A DNA stretch of 64,000 bases from CAZWCE01 sp964632505 (GCA_964632505.1 CAZWCE010000008.1:1-64000), one strand, 5' to 3'; numbered from the stretch's first letter, positions 35,519 to 44,943 are shown. Notes: generated by a model not told the origin, from the letters alone. Program-made: numbers and translations.

Positions 35519-37654
35519 TCATGCTTCATCGCCGGACGTTGAATCGGGGGGCCGGCTGTGCGGCTGGACGAGGTTCCAGTACCGCATCCACTGCTCACGG
35601 GGATATCCGGAACGTTTGGTGCTCCGCTGGAGTTGGGCGATCGCGTCGATATGTTCGCCGAAGTCGGCCAACGGGGGATCGGGAAGTCGGCGGCGCCGGC
35701 CGAAGGCGGGCCATTTCCAGAAGCACAACAGGATGCCCAGCACGAGAAACTGCCAGAGGATCAGGCTCGTCGGCCAGATCGTCAACAGGTGCATTCCCAG
35801 GGGCATGTCGTATCCGCTTTCGGTTTGATCGCCGCGCGGCGGATGGTGGCCGGCGTTGAGGAAGAGGATTCGCTGCTCGGCGGAGCCGAACTCGGAGATC
35901 AGCCGCCCGGCCAGCTTGCGATGGCTCTCGGGGATCAGTTGCATGTTCACCAGAAACATGCCGCCGGGGACCAGCAGGAGTTGACTTTCGCCGATCTCCC
36001 TTCTCGCCACCAGCACCGCGTCGTCTTGCGCGGCGAGCAGGGTTTCCGCTTCCTTGGGCGTGAACTTCTGGTAGAGTTTCAACCGGGTGTTCTGCGGGTC
36101 GATGTTGCCGGCCCATTTCGGTTCCCCTGAGAGTTCGGCGACGGACAGCGGTTCGTCGCGTTTCTCCAGCACGTACCACCCGCCGTCGATCGGCCCTTCA
36201 TTCGTTGCGGCGTCGTTTTCTTCTTCCTCGGGTATCTCCACTTCGATCTCCCGATCCTGCCAATCTTCTTCGTTGAGCGCATTCTCGATTTCCTCGATCG
36301 CCTCGAATTCGATGCTAGTGACGTCCCGAGCCCAGGGGGCGTCGACCACGTCCCTCAGTCGTCTTCGGCTGTCGTGCCGCTCTTGGGGGAAACGGCTATC
36401 GGCGATCTCGCGCGGGGTGAGTTTCTCCTCGATCGCGTCGAGGTAGTCGGGGTCGGCGTGATAGGAGCGCGGAACGAAAAGGAGGGTGCGGTTCGGTTTT
36501 TCGCGGAGCCAGTCTTCCATCCACCGGCGGCTTTCCTCGGAGGGAGGCAGGCCGGAGCGGCAGGTCCACACGATGCAGTCGAAATGATCCAGTGCGGGAG
36601 TCAGCCGGGAGGCGTCGCGACAGGTGTGGTCGGCGGCGCGGCACATTTCGCGAAAGACCAGATAGCCGTTGACGCTGCGATCGATGAATGGCGGGGGATG
36701 GTACTCGTAGAAGAGAGGCCCCCAATGCAAGGCTCCGCTCCCGCACCCGGGGCAGTGCAAGAGGGCGAGGCTCACCGCGGCGAGCAGCAGTACTCCCCGG
36801 ACGGTGGTGTGCGGGAACGGCGCGCCGGGGTTCTGCCGGTTGGAATGGGGATCGTGTTCCGAGAGTATTATTTGGAAGGTTTCCCGCTCTTGCCAGATCT
36901 TCTCGAATTCCGTCGGTATGACGGTGTGTTCGCCGAAGTAGGTTTTCTCGAACAGGGCCATCACCCGGAGGTAGAGTGCCTGCATGGCCGGAACGGACTG
37001 GAGTTCGGCGAGGTACTCGTAGTTGGTTTTGCCTTTGTGCAAGTGGACCAGATGATGCCGGTCGAGTTGGGAGAGCACGTAACTGAAGTAGAAGATCAGC
37101 GCCTCGCGGAGGTCACCCCGTTTTCGGGCGTTCATTGCGGCGCTGAGCAGGTCGTCTTCCTTTTCTCGGGCTTCCAGTGGGAGGGCCTCGATGCGGCGCC
37201 GCTGATCCTGGACTTCCTGGGCGGTGTCTTCCTCCTCGCTCAGGTAGTACCGGAGGAGTGCCCTGAGGAAGACGAACAAGAGGATGAGAACGCCGGCGAT
37301 CAAAAGGCCGAGAATGACCCAGGCGAACCAGGAGAGCGAGGACAGGGGAAACTGAAAAGACCCGCTTTCTTTCCGCTGCGGGGGAGGTTCTTCCGTCGGC
37401 ATGGGGATCGGCACGAGCCGACCGGTTTCGGCGTCGTACCAGGGGAATCGGGCTGTCGGTGCCTCGCCCGCGTTCTTCTGAAAAAACGCTTCGGCGGTGT
37501 CGACCGCCCGGCGGTCGGTCATCGGGGAGGCGCCTTTCTCCGACGATTCGTCGCTCCAATGCGCAAGGCATCCCGGCAGCAGGACGATCAGCAATCCCGG
37601 CCACCACCGGGAGCATGCACGCCGGATCGGGGAGCTTGACGAACGGGACATCAT
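35519..37654 (-). CDS. Membrane fusion protein with DUF4129-like and DUF4350-like halves
   Basis: The protein has 711 residues from the ATG at 37654, whose ATGA overlaps the upstream stop. Residues 20-29 (LLIVLLPGC) look like a lipoprotein signal and 107-137 form a membrane helix. The region 170-260 (LREALIFYFSYVLSQLDRHH, TNYEYLAEL, MALFEKTYFG) is DUF4129-like. A second hydrophobic lead (VLLLAAVSLALLHCPGC, about 287-303) opens the other half. That half has FIDRSVNGYLVFREMC and DCIVWTCRSGLPPSEESRRW like DUF4350, and a final membrane helix near 650 (TSLILWQFLVLGILLCFWKW). In many relatives these are separate genes. It sits 49 bp before the MoxR gene. Confidence 0.72.
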   Translation of the reverse strand: MMSRSSSSPIRRACSRWWPGLLIVLLPGCLAHWSDESSEKGASPMTDRRAVDTAEAFFQKNAGEAPTARFPWYDAETGRLVPIPMPTEEPPPQRKESGSFQFPLSSLSWFAWVILGLLIAGVLILLFVFLRALLRYYLSEEEDTAQEVQDQRRRIEALPLEAREKEDDLLSAAMNARKRGDLREALIFYFSYVLSQLDRHHLVHLHKGKTNYEYLAELQSVPAMQALYLRVMALFEKTYFGEHTVIPTEFEKIWQERETFQIILSEHDPHSNRQNPGAPFPHTTVRGVLLLAAVSLALLHCPGCGSGALHWGPLFYEYHPPPFIDRSVNGYLVFREMCRAADHTCRDASRLTPALDHFDCIVWTCRSGLPPSEESRRWMEDWLREKPNRTLLFVPRSYHADPDYLDAIEEKLTPREIADSRFPQERHDSRRRLRDVVDAPWARDVTSIEFEAIEEIENALNEEDWQDREIEVEIPEEEENDAATNEGPIDGGWYVLEKRDEPLSVAELSGEPKWAGNIDPQNTRLKLYQKFTPKEAETLLAAQDDAVLVARREIGESQLLLVPGGMFLVNMQLIPESHRKLAGRLISEFGSAEQRILFLNAGHHPPRGDQTESGYDMPLGMHLLTIWPTSLILWQFLVLGILLCFWKWPAFGRRRRLPDPPLADFGEHIDAIAQLQRSTKRSGYPREQWMRYWNLVQPHSRPPDSTSGDEA

Positions 37655-38562
37655 CTCTTCCTCCCCAGCGGGTCCAAAGACGGCGGTCCGAGAGGTCGGG
37701 TCCCGGGAAGCGTCTGCTGCTGTTTCTCCAGGCGAAAGCGTTCCGCCCGCATGTGCAGTTCCACGTCCCAACCTTCCTTTTCGATGCGGAGATTCATGTA
37801 TCGGAGGAAATTGACGATGTCGAAATAAGCGAAGACCGTCCAGAGGGACAAAGGAAAATAGACGGTGAAAATGATGGGGCGTTCCGGGGAGAATAGATTG
37901 AGAAACAACGAGCCGTACATCGTGATCGAGATGTCGAAATTTCCGGTCAGGAGCATGTCGTGATAGACCAGGGCGCCGAAGATCGAGACGAGGAGGATGA
38001 GCCCGAGAAAGCCGAGCAGGAACGCCTCTCCCAGCAGGAAGGAGATCTGGCCGCGATGCAGGTTGCGGATGCGTTTCCATGTGGAGACCGGCTTTCGGGG
38101 ATTGGCCCGAAAAGGAGTGCGTTCCAGCACGATGATCTCCGGGACGAAATCGTACAGCAAGGTGATCGGTCGCAACACCACGCAGAAAAAGAACATTTGG
38201 CCGAGGGAACGCAGCCAGTTCCGGAGGGTGGGTTTGAGTCCGGGTCTGCCGGTGAAGACGCGGGCGCCGAGATAGGTCTTCATGAGCGAACCGGCGAAGG
38301 CGACCTCGAGGACGACCAGCAGGAGCATGGAGAACGAGTAGGCGGCGATGCCGGTGGCCTCCAGGTCGAGATGCATCAGGATCCATTGACCGAAATCGCC
38401 GAGCAGGAACCAATTGAGGATTTGAAACGGCACCGCCACCGCGGCGAATAAGGGCAGGAGGTACAAGCCGTCGGTCCGCAGGAGCATCAGGGCGAGCTCG
38501 AGCAGGTCTCCGAGAGGGCGATGCCGAATGACCACGGCGTGTTGATCGAACGATTGCTTCAC
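37651..38562 (-). CDS. Multi-pass membrane protein of the SpoIIM-MoxR operon
   Basis: The protein has 303 residues from the GTG at 38562. The GTGA overlap with the upstream gene's stop (38559) sets the start; a much longer upstream frame is antisense-like. Five or six hydrophobic helices are visible, including LLPLFAAVAVPFQILNWFLL, YSFSMLLLVVLEVAFAGSLM, SLGQMFFFCVVLRPITLLYD, FLLGEAFLLGFLGLILLVSI and FTVYFPLSLWTVFAYFDIVN. The C-terminal tail is basic and Pro-rich. I do not recognise a catalytic motif. Overlaps on both sides (4 bp each) imply it is made together with the SpoIIM-like and DUF4129/DUF4350 proteins, and it may be part of one membrane complex. Confidence 0.75.
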   Translation of the reverse strand: MKQSFDQHAVVIRHRPLGDLLELALMLLRTDGLYLLPLFAAVAVPFQILNWFLLGDFGQWILMHLDLEATGIAAYSFSMLLLVVLEVAFAGSLMKTYLGARVFTGRPGLKPTLRNWLRSLGQMFFFCVVLRPITLLYDFVPEIIVLERTPFRANPRKPVSTWKRIRNLHRGQISFLLGEAFLLGFLGLILLVSIFGALVYHDMLLTGNFDISITMYGSLFLNLFSPERPIIFTVYFPLSLWTVFAYFDIVNFLRYMNLRIEKEGWDVELHMRAERFRLEKQQQTLPGTRPLGPPSLDPLGRKR

Positions 38563-39779
38563 GATCGACCGCCTTTCCGTGGTTCCGAAGGGGGCGCGAC
38601 CTCGTGAACGGGGACCAAGTGCAGATCGCTCCCCTTTTTCTCCTCCGGCGGATCGCTCGAGGTTTGCATCGTTTTGATACGCTCGGCATCGTCGGAGCGG
38701 GAAACGATTCTGGCTTCCGAGGGAGCGGGTTCGTTCGAAGCACGGCCCTCCAGTTCGACGATCAACTCTTGCGCCCGCCTGCCGGCGAGTTTGTGGTTCA
38801 GATAAGCGGTACCTCCCAGGACGACGATATAGAGGAACAAAAGAACGGAAGAGACCACGGCGATGGCGAGCTTCATGCTGTACCGATCGATCCCCAACTC
38901 GACGAAAGGTTCCAGGGCGCTGGGGGAGATGAACGCCTCGATCAGGGCGGCCAGGCCGAACAGGACGACGAACGCCGTCATGGTGGGGACCGCCTCGACG
39001 GCCGCGCGACGGAGGGAATCGATTCGCGTGAGTCCTCGCGTGCTGATGAGGGAAAACCCCAGACGCATCCCGGCGGCGCCGGCCATGACGATCGCGGTCA
39101 ACTCGAAGGGACCGTGGGCGGTGACGAATTCGTAGAAGTGCTCTCGCTGGGGAATGGTGGTCATGTAGCCGAAAACCGTTCCCAGAATGGCGGAGTTCAT
39201 CAGAAGCTCGAAGAGTCCTCCGATGCCGAAGAGCAATCCCATGGCGAAGCACCGCAGTCCGATCCCGGCATTGTGGGAAAGATAGAAGCCGAGCATGAAG
39301 AACCGGGATTGGCTGTCCTGCTCGTGGACCGGATCGGCGTACATCGACTCCATCATGGTCAGTTGGCTTTGCCCGAGCATTTCCGGGGCGAAGTCGTCGA
39401 CGGTGGCGGCCAGCCACATGCAGAGCAGAAAGACGCCCCAGAAGATGCCCATCGCCAACCAGAAGGACCAGTCGGAAAAGAGCTGTCGCGGGACATCGGA
39501 AAGGAGCATGGCGAACCAGCGCCGAGCGGTGATCTTCCGGCTCCGGTAGAGCAGGTGGTGGGCGCGGCCGACCAACTGGTTCAGGTAGCTGACCACGCCG
39601 GGGGGGAATTGGTACGATTCGGCCAGTGCCAGATCGGCACACGCCGCGCGATACAGAGTCGCGAACCGGGACACCTGTTGAGGCATCATGGCGCGGGGTC
39701 GCGATTCCATCGCCTGGGCGAGCGATTCCAGTTCATGCCATTGCCGGCGACGAATTTCGAGTAGTTCGGAAACCTTCAT
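38559..39779 (-). CDS. SpoIIM-like (stage II sporulation protein M family) membrane protein
   Basis: The protein has 406 residues. It begins with a helical domain (ELLEIRRRQWHELESLAQAM, VSRFATLYRAACADLALAES) characteristic of the SpoIIM/DUF95 family in non-sporulating bacteria. Five or six membrane helices follow, with the conserved FYLSHNAGIGLRCFAMGLLF and TAHGPFELTAIVMAGAAGMR blocks. The C-terminal 70 residues are hydrophilic. In planctomycetes and actinobacteria this gene sits with MoxR and DUF58, and the operon here has the same order. The name refers to the family, not to a sporulation role. It starts the operon; the upstream region (39780-40119) is shared with the divergent SDR gene. 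Confidence 0.88.
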   Translation of the reverse strand: MKVSELLEIRRRQWHELESLAQAMESRPRAMMPQQVSRFATLYRAACADLALAESYQFPPGVVSYLNQLVGRAHHLLYRSRKITARRWFAMLLSDVPRQLFSDWSFWLAMGIFWGVFLLCMWLAATVDDFAPEMLGQSQLTMMESMYADPVHEQDSQSRFFMLGFYLSHNAGIGLRCFAMGLLFGIGGLFELLMNSAILGTVFGYMTTIPQREHFYEFVTAHGPFELTAIVMAGAAGMRLGFSLISTRGLTRIDSLRRAAVEAVPTMTAFVVLFGLAALIEAFISPSALEPFVELGIDRYSMKLAIAVVSSVLLFLYIVVLGGTAYLNHKLAGRRAQELIVELEGRASNEPAPSEARIVSRSDDAERIKTMQTSSDPPEEKKGSDLHLVPVHEVAPPSEPRKGGRS

Positions 39780-40013
39780 CGTTTCGTACCATCCACGGTT
39801 GCCGGATACGCTGATGCAGGGATGTGGGACCGGGTTCCCTTCCTCGGGAACGAGGAAATGAAGAGGGAGCCGCTAATGTCGACTATCTTTCTATCATAAC
39901 GGCTTGCGCCGGAAAAGAAAGGGTTTTTCGCCGGATCGAAAAAAACTTCCCTTTTTCCCGGTTCTCTCGAGGTGACGAAGGCTCGCTCTCCGTCCCGACC
40001 GCGTCCGATTGAT

Positions 40014-40042
40014 TGACAGTCTTTTCGCTTCCGAGTACGATT
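40014..40042 (+). promoter_or_regulatory. Promoter for the SDR and FAD oxidoreductase genes
   Basis: A perfect TTGACA (40014-40019) is followed by 17 bp and TACGAT (40037-40042), 4 of 6 matches. It is in the 340-bp divergent region, which otherwise holds no gene, and gives a leader of about 70 nt to the ATG at 40120. A TATGAT on the minus strand near 39895 may serve the SpoIIM operon but lacks a good minus-35. Confidence 0.65.
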
Positions 40043-40119
40043 GATGCCGGAAGAAATATCCAGAATGTTTCGTGGAAGAATTGATGATCGTGGGGATCCA
40101 TGGAGAAGGAGAATATCAG

Positions 40120-40899
40120 ATGGCGGAAGCGGCGAACGTGGCCCTGATTACCGGTGGGGCCCGGGGAATCGGATTGGGGATTTCGAAGTGCATGCTCGCC
40201 TCGGGCTACGATCTGGCCATCTGCGGCAGTCGCCCCCCGGAAGCCGCCGCCGAGGTCGTCCAGGAGCTCTCCGCCGGAGGGAATCGGGTCGTGTATTACC
40301 AATGCGACGTTGCCGATCGCCGGATGCGCGAGACGATGCTCGATGGCATCCGCGAAGACTTCGGGCGACTCCATCTGCTGGTCAACAATGCCGGGGTGAC
40401 CGCCCGGGTCCGCGACGACGTGATGACGATGACCGAGGAGAATTACCAGTGGCTCATGCAGATCAACCTCCAGGGCCCTTTCTTCTTGACGCAGTCGTGC
40501 GCCGCCTGGATGATCGAGCAGCAGGAGGCCTCGGCCGATTTTCGAGGATGCATCGTGAATATTTCGTCGATCTCGGCGAGGGTCGCCTCGCTCAATCGCG
40601 GCGAGTACTGCATGTCGAAGGCCGGTTTGAGCATGGCGACGCAGCTCTGGGCGACCCGGCTGGGCGAGTTCGACATCCCCGTCTATGAGATCCAGCCCGG
40701 TTTGATCCGCTCCGACATGACCGCCTCGGCGATCGAAAAATACGACAAGCTGATTGCCGAGGGACTCTTGATTCAACGTCGCTGGGGTGAACCGGAGGAC
40801 GTCGGGCGCGCGGTGGCGATGCTCGCCCGGGGCGACCTCACCTACAGCACGGGGCAAGTCATCATGGTCGACGGCGGGATGATGGTCCCCCGCCTCTGA
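40120..40899 (+). CDS. Short-chain dehydrogenase/reductase
   Basis: The protein has 259 residues from the ATG at 40120, with AAGGAG 8 bp upstream; the in-frame start at 40072 is less likely. Classical SDR motifs are present: cofactor TGGARGIGLG (about 10-19), CDVADRR, LVNNAGVTARV, the catalytic Ser in NISSISARVA, and YCMSKAGLS as the YxxxK motif, then PGLIRSDM. The last residues (QVIMVDGGMMV) are the usual SDR end. It is likely an NAD(P)-dependent oxidoreductase of a sugar or polyol, but the substrate cannot be set. An FAD-dependent oxidoreductase gene follows 89 bp later, so the pair may form a short oxidative pathway. Confidence 0.88.
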   Translation: MAEAANVALITGGARGIGLGISKCMLASGYDLAICGSRPPEAAAEVVQELSAGGNRVVYYQCDVADRRMRETMLDGIREDFGRLHLLVNNAGVTARVRDDVMTMTEENYQWLMQINLQGPFFLTQSCAAWMIEQQEASADFRGCIVNISSISARVASLNRGEYCMSKAGLSMATQLWATRLGEFDIPVYEIQPGLIRSDMTASAIEKYDKLIAEGLLIQRRWGEPEDVGRAVAMLARGDLTYSTGQVIMVDGGMMVPRL

Positions 40900-40988
40900 C
40901 GAGTTCTCTTCTCCCGCTCGAGATCGACAACGCTTGTTGGCGAGGGATCGCGCGGCACACCATTCCAATCGAATCACGAGGAAAGATC

Positions 40989-42983
40989 ATGCACGAGTCA
41001 TCGATGACGGTCCGGCAACCTTCGGGCGAAACGATCGAACTGACCGTCGTGGAAGTCCACACGCTCGTTGTCGGTTCCGGCGCCGCGGGCCTTTGCGCCG
41101 CCGTCCGGCTGGTCGAGGAGGGGATCGACGATTTGGTCGTCGTGACCGAGGGGCTCGAAATGGGGACCTCGATCAACACCGGAAGCGACAAGCAGACCTA
41201 CTACAAGCTTTCTCTTTGCGGCCACGATGCCGACGCCCCGGAGTTGATGGCCCAAAACTATTTCGACGGCGGCGGCATGCACGGCGATCTCGCCCTGGTC
41301 GAGGCGAGCGTCTCTCCTCGGGCGTTCGCGCACTTGGTCAACCTCGGGGTGCCCTTTCCCCGCGATACTTACGGCCAGTTCCTCGGGTACAAGACCGATC
41401 ACGATCCCCGGCAGCGCGCCACCTCGATCGGACCGTACACTTCGCGGGAGATGTGTCGGGCCTTGATCCGGCGATTGCAGATCCTCGACATTCCCGTCCA
41501 TTCCGGTCGCCATGTCGTCGAACTGATTACGGTCCCGGAAGATGGACGCCCCCGCGCGGCCGGCGCGATCGCGTGGGAGGCGGATGGCCGACCGGTCGCG
41601 TACCTTTCCGAAAATGTCGTCTTCGCCGTGGGAGGCCCGGGAGGTCTCTACCGGACCAGCGTCTACCCGGAAGTCCACACCGGCGCGATCGGCCTGGCGC
41701 TCCGCGCGGGCGCCGCGGGCCGCAATCTCCCCGAATCGCAGTACGGACTCGCCTCGACCCGGTTCCGATGGAACGTCTCCGGTACCTTCATGCAGGTCAT
41801 CCCGAAGTTCATCAGTGTCGATCCCGAGGGAAAGGAGCCGCCCCGAGAGTTTCTCCGCGAATCGTTCGATTCGGTCGGGGCGATGTGTTCGGCCGTCTTC
41901 CTGAAGGGATACCAGTGGCCGTTCGATTCCCGAAAGGTGATCGGAGGATCGTCGATCGTCGATATCCTCGTCTACATCGAGACGGTGTTGCGGGGCCGAC
42001 GGGTGATGCTCGATTTTCGGGAGAATCCGCAGGGATTCCTTCCCGAAGATCTCTCCGACGAGGCACGCGGATACCTGGAGAAGTCGAAAGCCGACCAGCC
42101 GACGCCGATCGAGCGATTGCGGCACATGAACCCCGGCGCGATCGAGCTTTACGCCGAAAACGGCATCGACTTAAGCAGCGAACCCCTGGAAGTGGCCGTT
42201 TGCGCGCAGCACAACAACGGAGGGCTCTCGGGCGACCGCTGGTGGCAGTCGGAGTCGATCGCCCGACTGTTTCCCATCGGTGAGGTGAACGGTTCCCACG
42301 GCGTCTACCGGCCGGGGGGATCCGCCTTGAACAGCGGTCAGGTGGGGGCGTTTCGCGCCGCGGAGTACATCGCTCAGCGGTGCCGCCGGACGACACTCGA
42401 TGGAGAAGCGGTCCGAAAGGTGATCCGAAGGGAGGCGGAATCGCTGCTCGATTGGCTGGAACGCTGCCGCTCGGCCGAGGTCGATTGGCGGCGACATCGG
42501 GAACAGTTCCAGGCGAGGATGTCGGAGTCGGGCGCGCACATCCGGGATCCGGAAACGATCGACGCGGCGGTCGACGATGCTTGGGGCCAGGTCGGGCGCA
42601 TCGAAGAAGAGGGGTGCCGCTTCGACGAAGAGGAGGGACCGGTCGGGGCGCTCCAGAACCGGCATCTGGTCGTCGCCCACGCGGTCTACCTGGAGGCGAT
42701 ACGCTACTGGATGAAAAGCGGCGTCGGCAGCCGGGGTTCCGCCATGGTGCTCGATCCCGAAGGCAAGCCGGTGCACCCGAAGCTCGATGCGCGGTGGCGC
42801 ATGGTCCCCGAAAATGAAGCGTTCCGCTTGGAGGTGCTCGAAACCCAATTGAAGAAGCAAGAGGAGCGTTTTCAGGTGGAGCATCGATGGGTACCGCGAC
42901 GCGAGCTGCCTCGACCGGAACTCTGGTTCGAAACCGACTGGGCCCGATTCCGAGAGGGGACGATCTACGACGATCCCTCTTGA
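40989..42983 (+). CDS. FAD-dependent oxidoreductase of the fumarate reductase/succinate dehydrogenase flavoprotein type
   Basis: The protein has 664 residues, with GAGGAAAG upstream of the ATG. The FAD-binding motif is LVVGSGAAGLCAAVRLVEEG (about 26-45), with VVVTEG following and TSINTGSDKQTYYK as the flavin-contact loop. AVGGPGGLYRTSVYPEVHTG and VCAQHNNGGLSGDRWWQS, then FPIGEVNGSHGVYRPGGSAL, match the FrdA/SdhA-type active-site and FAD-binding blocks. It has no iron-sulfur or membrane partner gene nearby, unlike respiratory complexes. Length and motifs place it in the wider FAD_binding_2 family, so its substrate is open. It is probably cotranscribed with the SDR gene. Confidence 0.82.
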   Translation: MHESSMTVRQPSGETIELTVVEVHTLVVGSGAAGLCAAVRLVEEGIDDLVVVTEGLEMGTSINTGSDKQTYYKLSLCGHDADAPELMAQNYFDGGGMHGDLALVEASVSPRAFAHLVNLGVPFPRDTYGQFLGYKTDHDPRQRATSIGPYTSREMCRALIRRLQILDIPVHSGRHVVELITVPEDGRPRAAGAIAWEADGRPVAYLSENVVFAVGGPGGLYRTSVYPEVHTGAIGLALRAGAAGRNLPESQYGLASTRFRWNVSGTFMQVIPKFISVDPEGKEPPREFLRESFDSVGAMCSAVFLKGYQWPFDSRKVIGGSSIVDILVYIETVLRGRRVMLDFRENPQGFLPEDLSDEARGYLEKSKADQPTPIERLRHMNPGAIELYAENGIDLSSEPLEVAVCAQHNNGGLSGDRWWQSESIARLFPIGEVNGSHGVYRPGGSALNSGQVGAFRAAEYIAQRCRRTTLDGEAVRKVIRREAESLLDWLERCRSAEVDWRRHREQFQARMSESGAHIRDPETIDAAVDDAWGQVGRIEEEGCRFDEEEGPVGALQNRHLVVAHAVYLEAIRYWMKSGVGSRGSAMVLDPEGKPVHPKLDARWRMVPENEAFRLEVLETQLKKQEERFQVEHRWVPRRELPRPELWFETDWARFREGTIYDDPS

Positions 42984-43113
42984 TGCGCTGCTTGGCGGAG
43001 GAATCGTTCGAGCGGCTTTCTTTCCTGCAAACACGCAGAGATCCGCTCCCCTGTGCGGTAAGTAAGAGAAGAGGTTCATCGGCCGGACGGCGGGCCGTCG
43101 AAGCGGTTTCTGA

Positions 43114-44943
43114 TCATTCAGGGCGATCTTCCTCGTCGTCTTCGCCGTTCGATTCTTCTTCCTCGTCAGCGGGCGCGGGCGGCTCGGGGGAAGGAAGGTC
43201 GGTGGAACTCAGTGCTTCCAGAGCCAGCTTGTCGGCCTCGTCGCCGTCGTCGACGTCTTCGGGATCGGCCACCGGCGGCTCCTTTTTTGTGGAGGCCTCT
43301 TCGCGTTGCTCGCCGCCGCTCTGATGGGAGGACGTGTCCTTTTCGGGGCGGGCCGCTTGCCCGGGCGCTTCGGGGGACTCGCCCGTCGGGGGCTTTTCTT
43401 TCGAGGTCGTCTTCGGTGGCCCCTCGGGTGCGGATGATTTCGCTTCCGCGACCATCTTCTCGAACTCTTCCGGTTCCAGCAGCTTCAGCAGAAGCAGGCG
43501 GAGCTTTCGCATCGTCAGCGGCATGCCGACCACGAGTCGGTGTTCGGCGGTCTGCGCCTTCTTGGCCCACTTGAGTTGATTGTCTTCCAACAGCAGAATG
43601 CAAGGAATCTCTTTGGTCCGGTTGTCGTCCTCAAGGAGATTGAACGACTCGACCGCTTCCATGCCGATCGATTGGGCATTGAAAATAGCGCAATCGGCGA
43701 TGTTCTGGTCGTCGATGAAGCGTTCGACCGCGCGCTCGGGGTTGCCGATGATCAGAGCCCGGTACCCCGCTTTCTTGAGCCCTTGCCGGAGGATGTTCTG
43801 CATATCGGGGTCGGACTCGACGACCATGACGGCGAGTTTGTTTTTCGCAGGTTCCATCGTGGTCGCGGCGATTGAGGAGATTTCCGACGTCGACTCCGGG
43901 ACGTCGTCGGCCGTTCCCTCGGCGAGCCGTTTCGCGGCGGCATGGAGATCGTCGAGCAGTTCGGCGGGGCTCTGGTAGCGTCGGTCCGGGTCGAGCGACA
44001 TCAGCTTGTTGACGATAAACGCGACCGCATGGGGAACATCGGGGGCGACCTTGCGAATCGGTTTGACTTTGGTGAATCGATTCTTATCGAGTCGCTTGCT
44101 CCGCTCGCGGGTCTCCACCAGCGGGGCCACGCCGCTGAGCATGTGGTAATAGATGGTCCCGAGAAAATAAAGATCGCTGCGGGGATCATCGCGACGAACC
44201 CGGGTCGCCCGTTCCAGGGCCGCGTAGTCGATCGCCCGCTGATTTCGGAAATCGGGATGGTTCGAGTCGATCTTGTCGCTGATGGCGGCCAGGCCGAAGT
44301 CGACCAGTTGCGCCTTGCCGGAGCTGGAGAGCAGGACATTGCTCAGCTTCAGATCGCGGTGTTGCAGTCCCCGTTTGGCGGCGTAATCGAGGGCGGCGCA
44401 GACATCGGTGACGATGCGCGTGGTGAACTTCGCATCGATCACCTTGCGGATCTTCAAGAATTCCCGAAGCGTTTGTCCCTCGACGAAATCCATCACCATG
44501 TAGTGGAGTTTTCCCTTCGATTGGACTTCATAAATCGGGACGATGTTCGGGTGGCGCAGATCGCAACCGAGTTCGCCTTCGTGCACGAAGTGATTGATGA
44601 CGGTGAGATTGTCGCTGAATCGGGCTCTGAGCACCTTCACCGCGACCACTTTTTTCGTTTCCTTGTGCGAAGCGCGGAAGACGCGGGCGAAGGAGCCGGC
44701 TCCCACCATATAAAGAACTTTGTAGTCGCCGTAGTAGAAGCCGGTCGTCTCGTCGTTGATCAAACGCTCCACCTGGTAGTTCGTCAGATGCCCCTGTCGG
44801 ATAAGTGTTTGCAGAAAAGTTTCCGGGTCGGTGTTCCGTGTGCCCAGCTCGGCCCAGGTTTGCTGCAACTGGAGAGTCGACAAGATTTCCAGCTCTTGGG
44901 CGCGTTGCGACAGTTGATCCACGCTCATCAGATCGTCACTCAT
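43114..44943 (-). CDS. Serine/threonine protein kinase fused to a degenerate receiver domain
   Basis: The protein has 609 residues from the ATG at 44943, which has a GAGG site 9 bp upstream; the frame extends 32 codons further. An N-terminal helical domain (1-65) precedes the kinase at about 74-335. It has the glycine loop GAGSFARVF, Lys103 in VAVKVL, HRD at 195-197 (LQHRDLKLSN) and DFG at 215-217, so the kinase should be active. Residues 368-490 resemble a CheY-like receiver (LAVMVVESDPDMQNILRQGL), but the phosphoacceptor position is Asn422 (CAIFNAQS) and the conserved Lys is replaced (VVGMPLT). The last 120 residues are Glu/Pro/Ser-rich. It probably phosphorylates proteins on Ser/Thr, with the receiver as a binding module. 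Confidence 0.85.
   Translation of the reverse strand: MSDDLMSVDQLSQRAQELEILSTLQLQQTWAELGTRNTDPETFLQTLIRQGHLTNYQVERLINDETTGFYYGDYKVLYMVGAGSFARVFRASHKETKKVVAVKVLRARFSDNLTVINHFVHEGELGCDLRHPNIVPIYEVQSKGKLHYMVMDFVEGQTLREFLKIRKVIDAKFTTRIVTDVCAALDYAAKRGLQHRDLKLSNVLLSSSGKAQLVDFGLAAISDKIDSNHPDFRNQRAIDYAALERATRVRRDDPRSDLYFLGTIYYHMLSGVAPLVETRERSKRLDKNRFTKVKPIRKVAPDVPHAVAFIVNKLMSLDPDRRYQSPAELLDDLHAAAKRLAEGTADDVPESTSEISSIAATTMEPAKNKLAVMVVESDPDMQNILRQGLKKAGYRALIIGNPERAVERFIDDQNIADCAIFNAQSIGMEAVESFNLLEDDNRTKEIPCILLLEDNQLKWAKKAQTAEHRLVVGMPLTMRKLRLLLLKLLEPEEFEKMVAEAKSSAPEGPPKTTSKEKPPTGESPEAPGQAARPEKDTSSHQSGGEQREEASTKKEPPVADPEDVDDGDEADKLALEALSSTDLPSPEPPAPADEEEESNGEDDEEDRPE

Noticed and set aside
37655..38743. 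N-terminal extension of the DUF4129/DUF4350 gene
   Set aside because: It overlaps the membrane protein and SpoIIM-like genes in another frame, while the ATGA overlap at 37654 gives a natural start.
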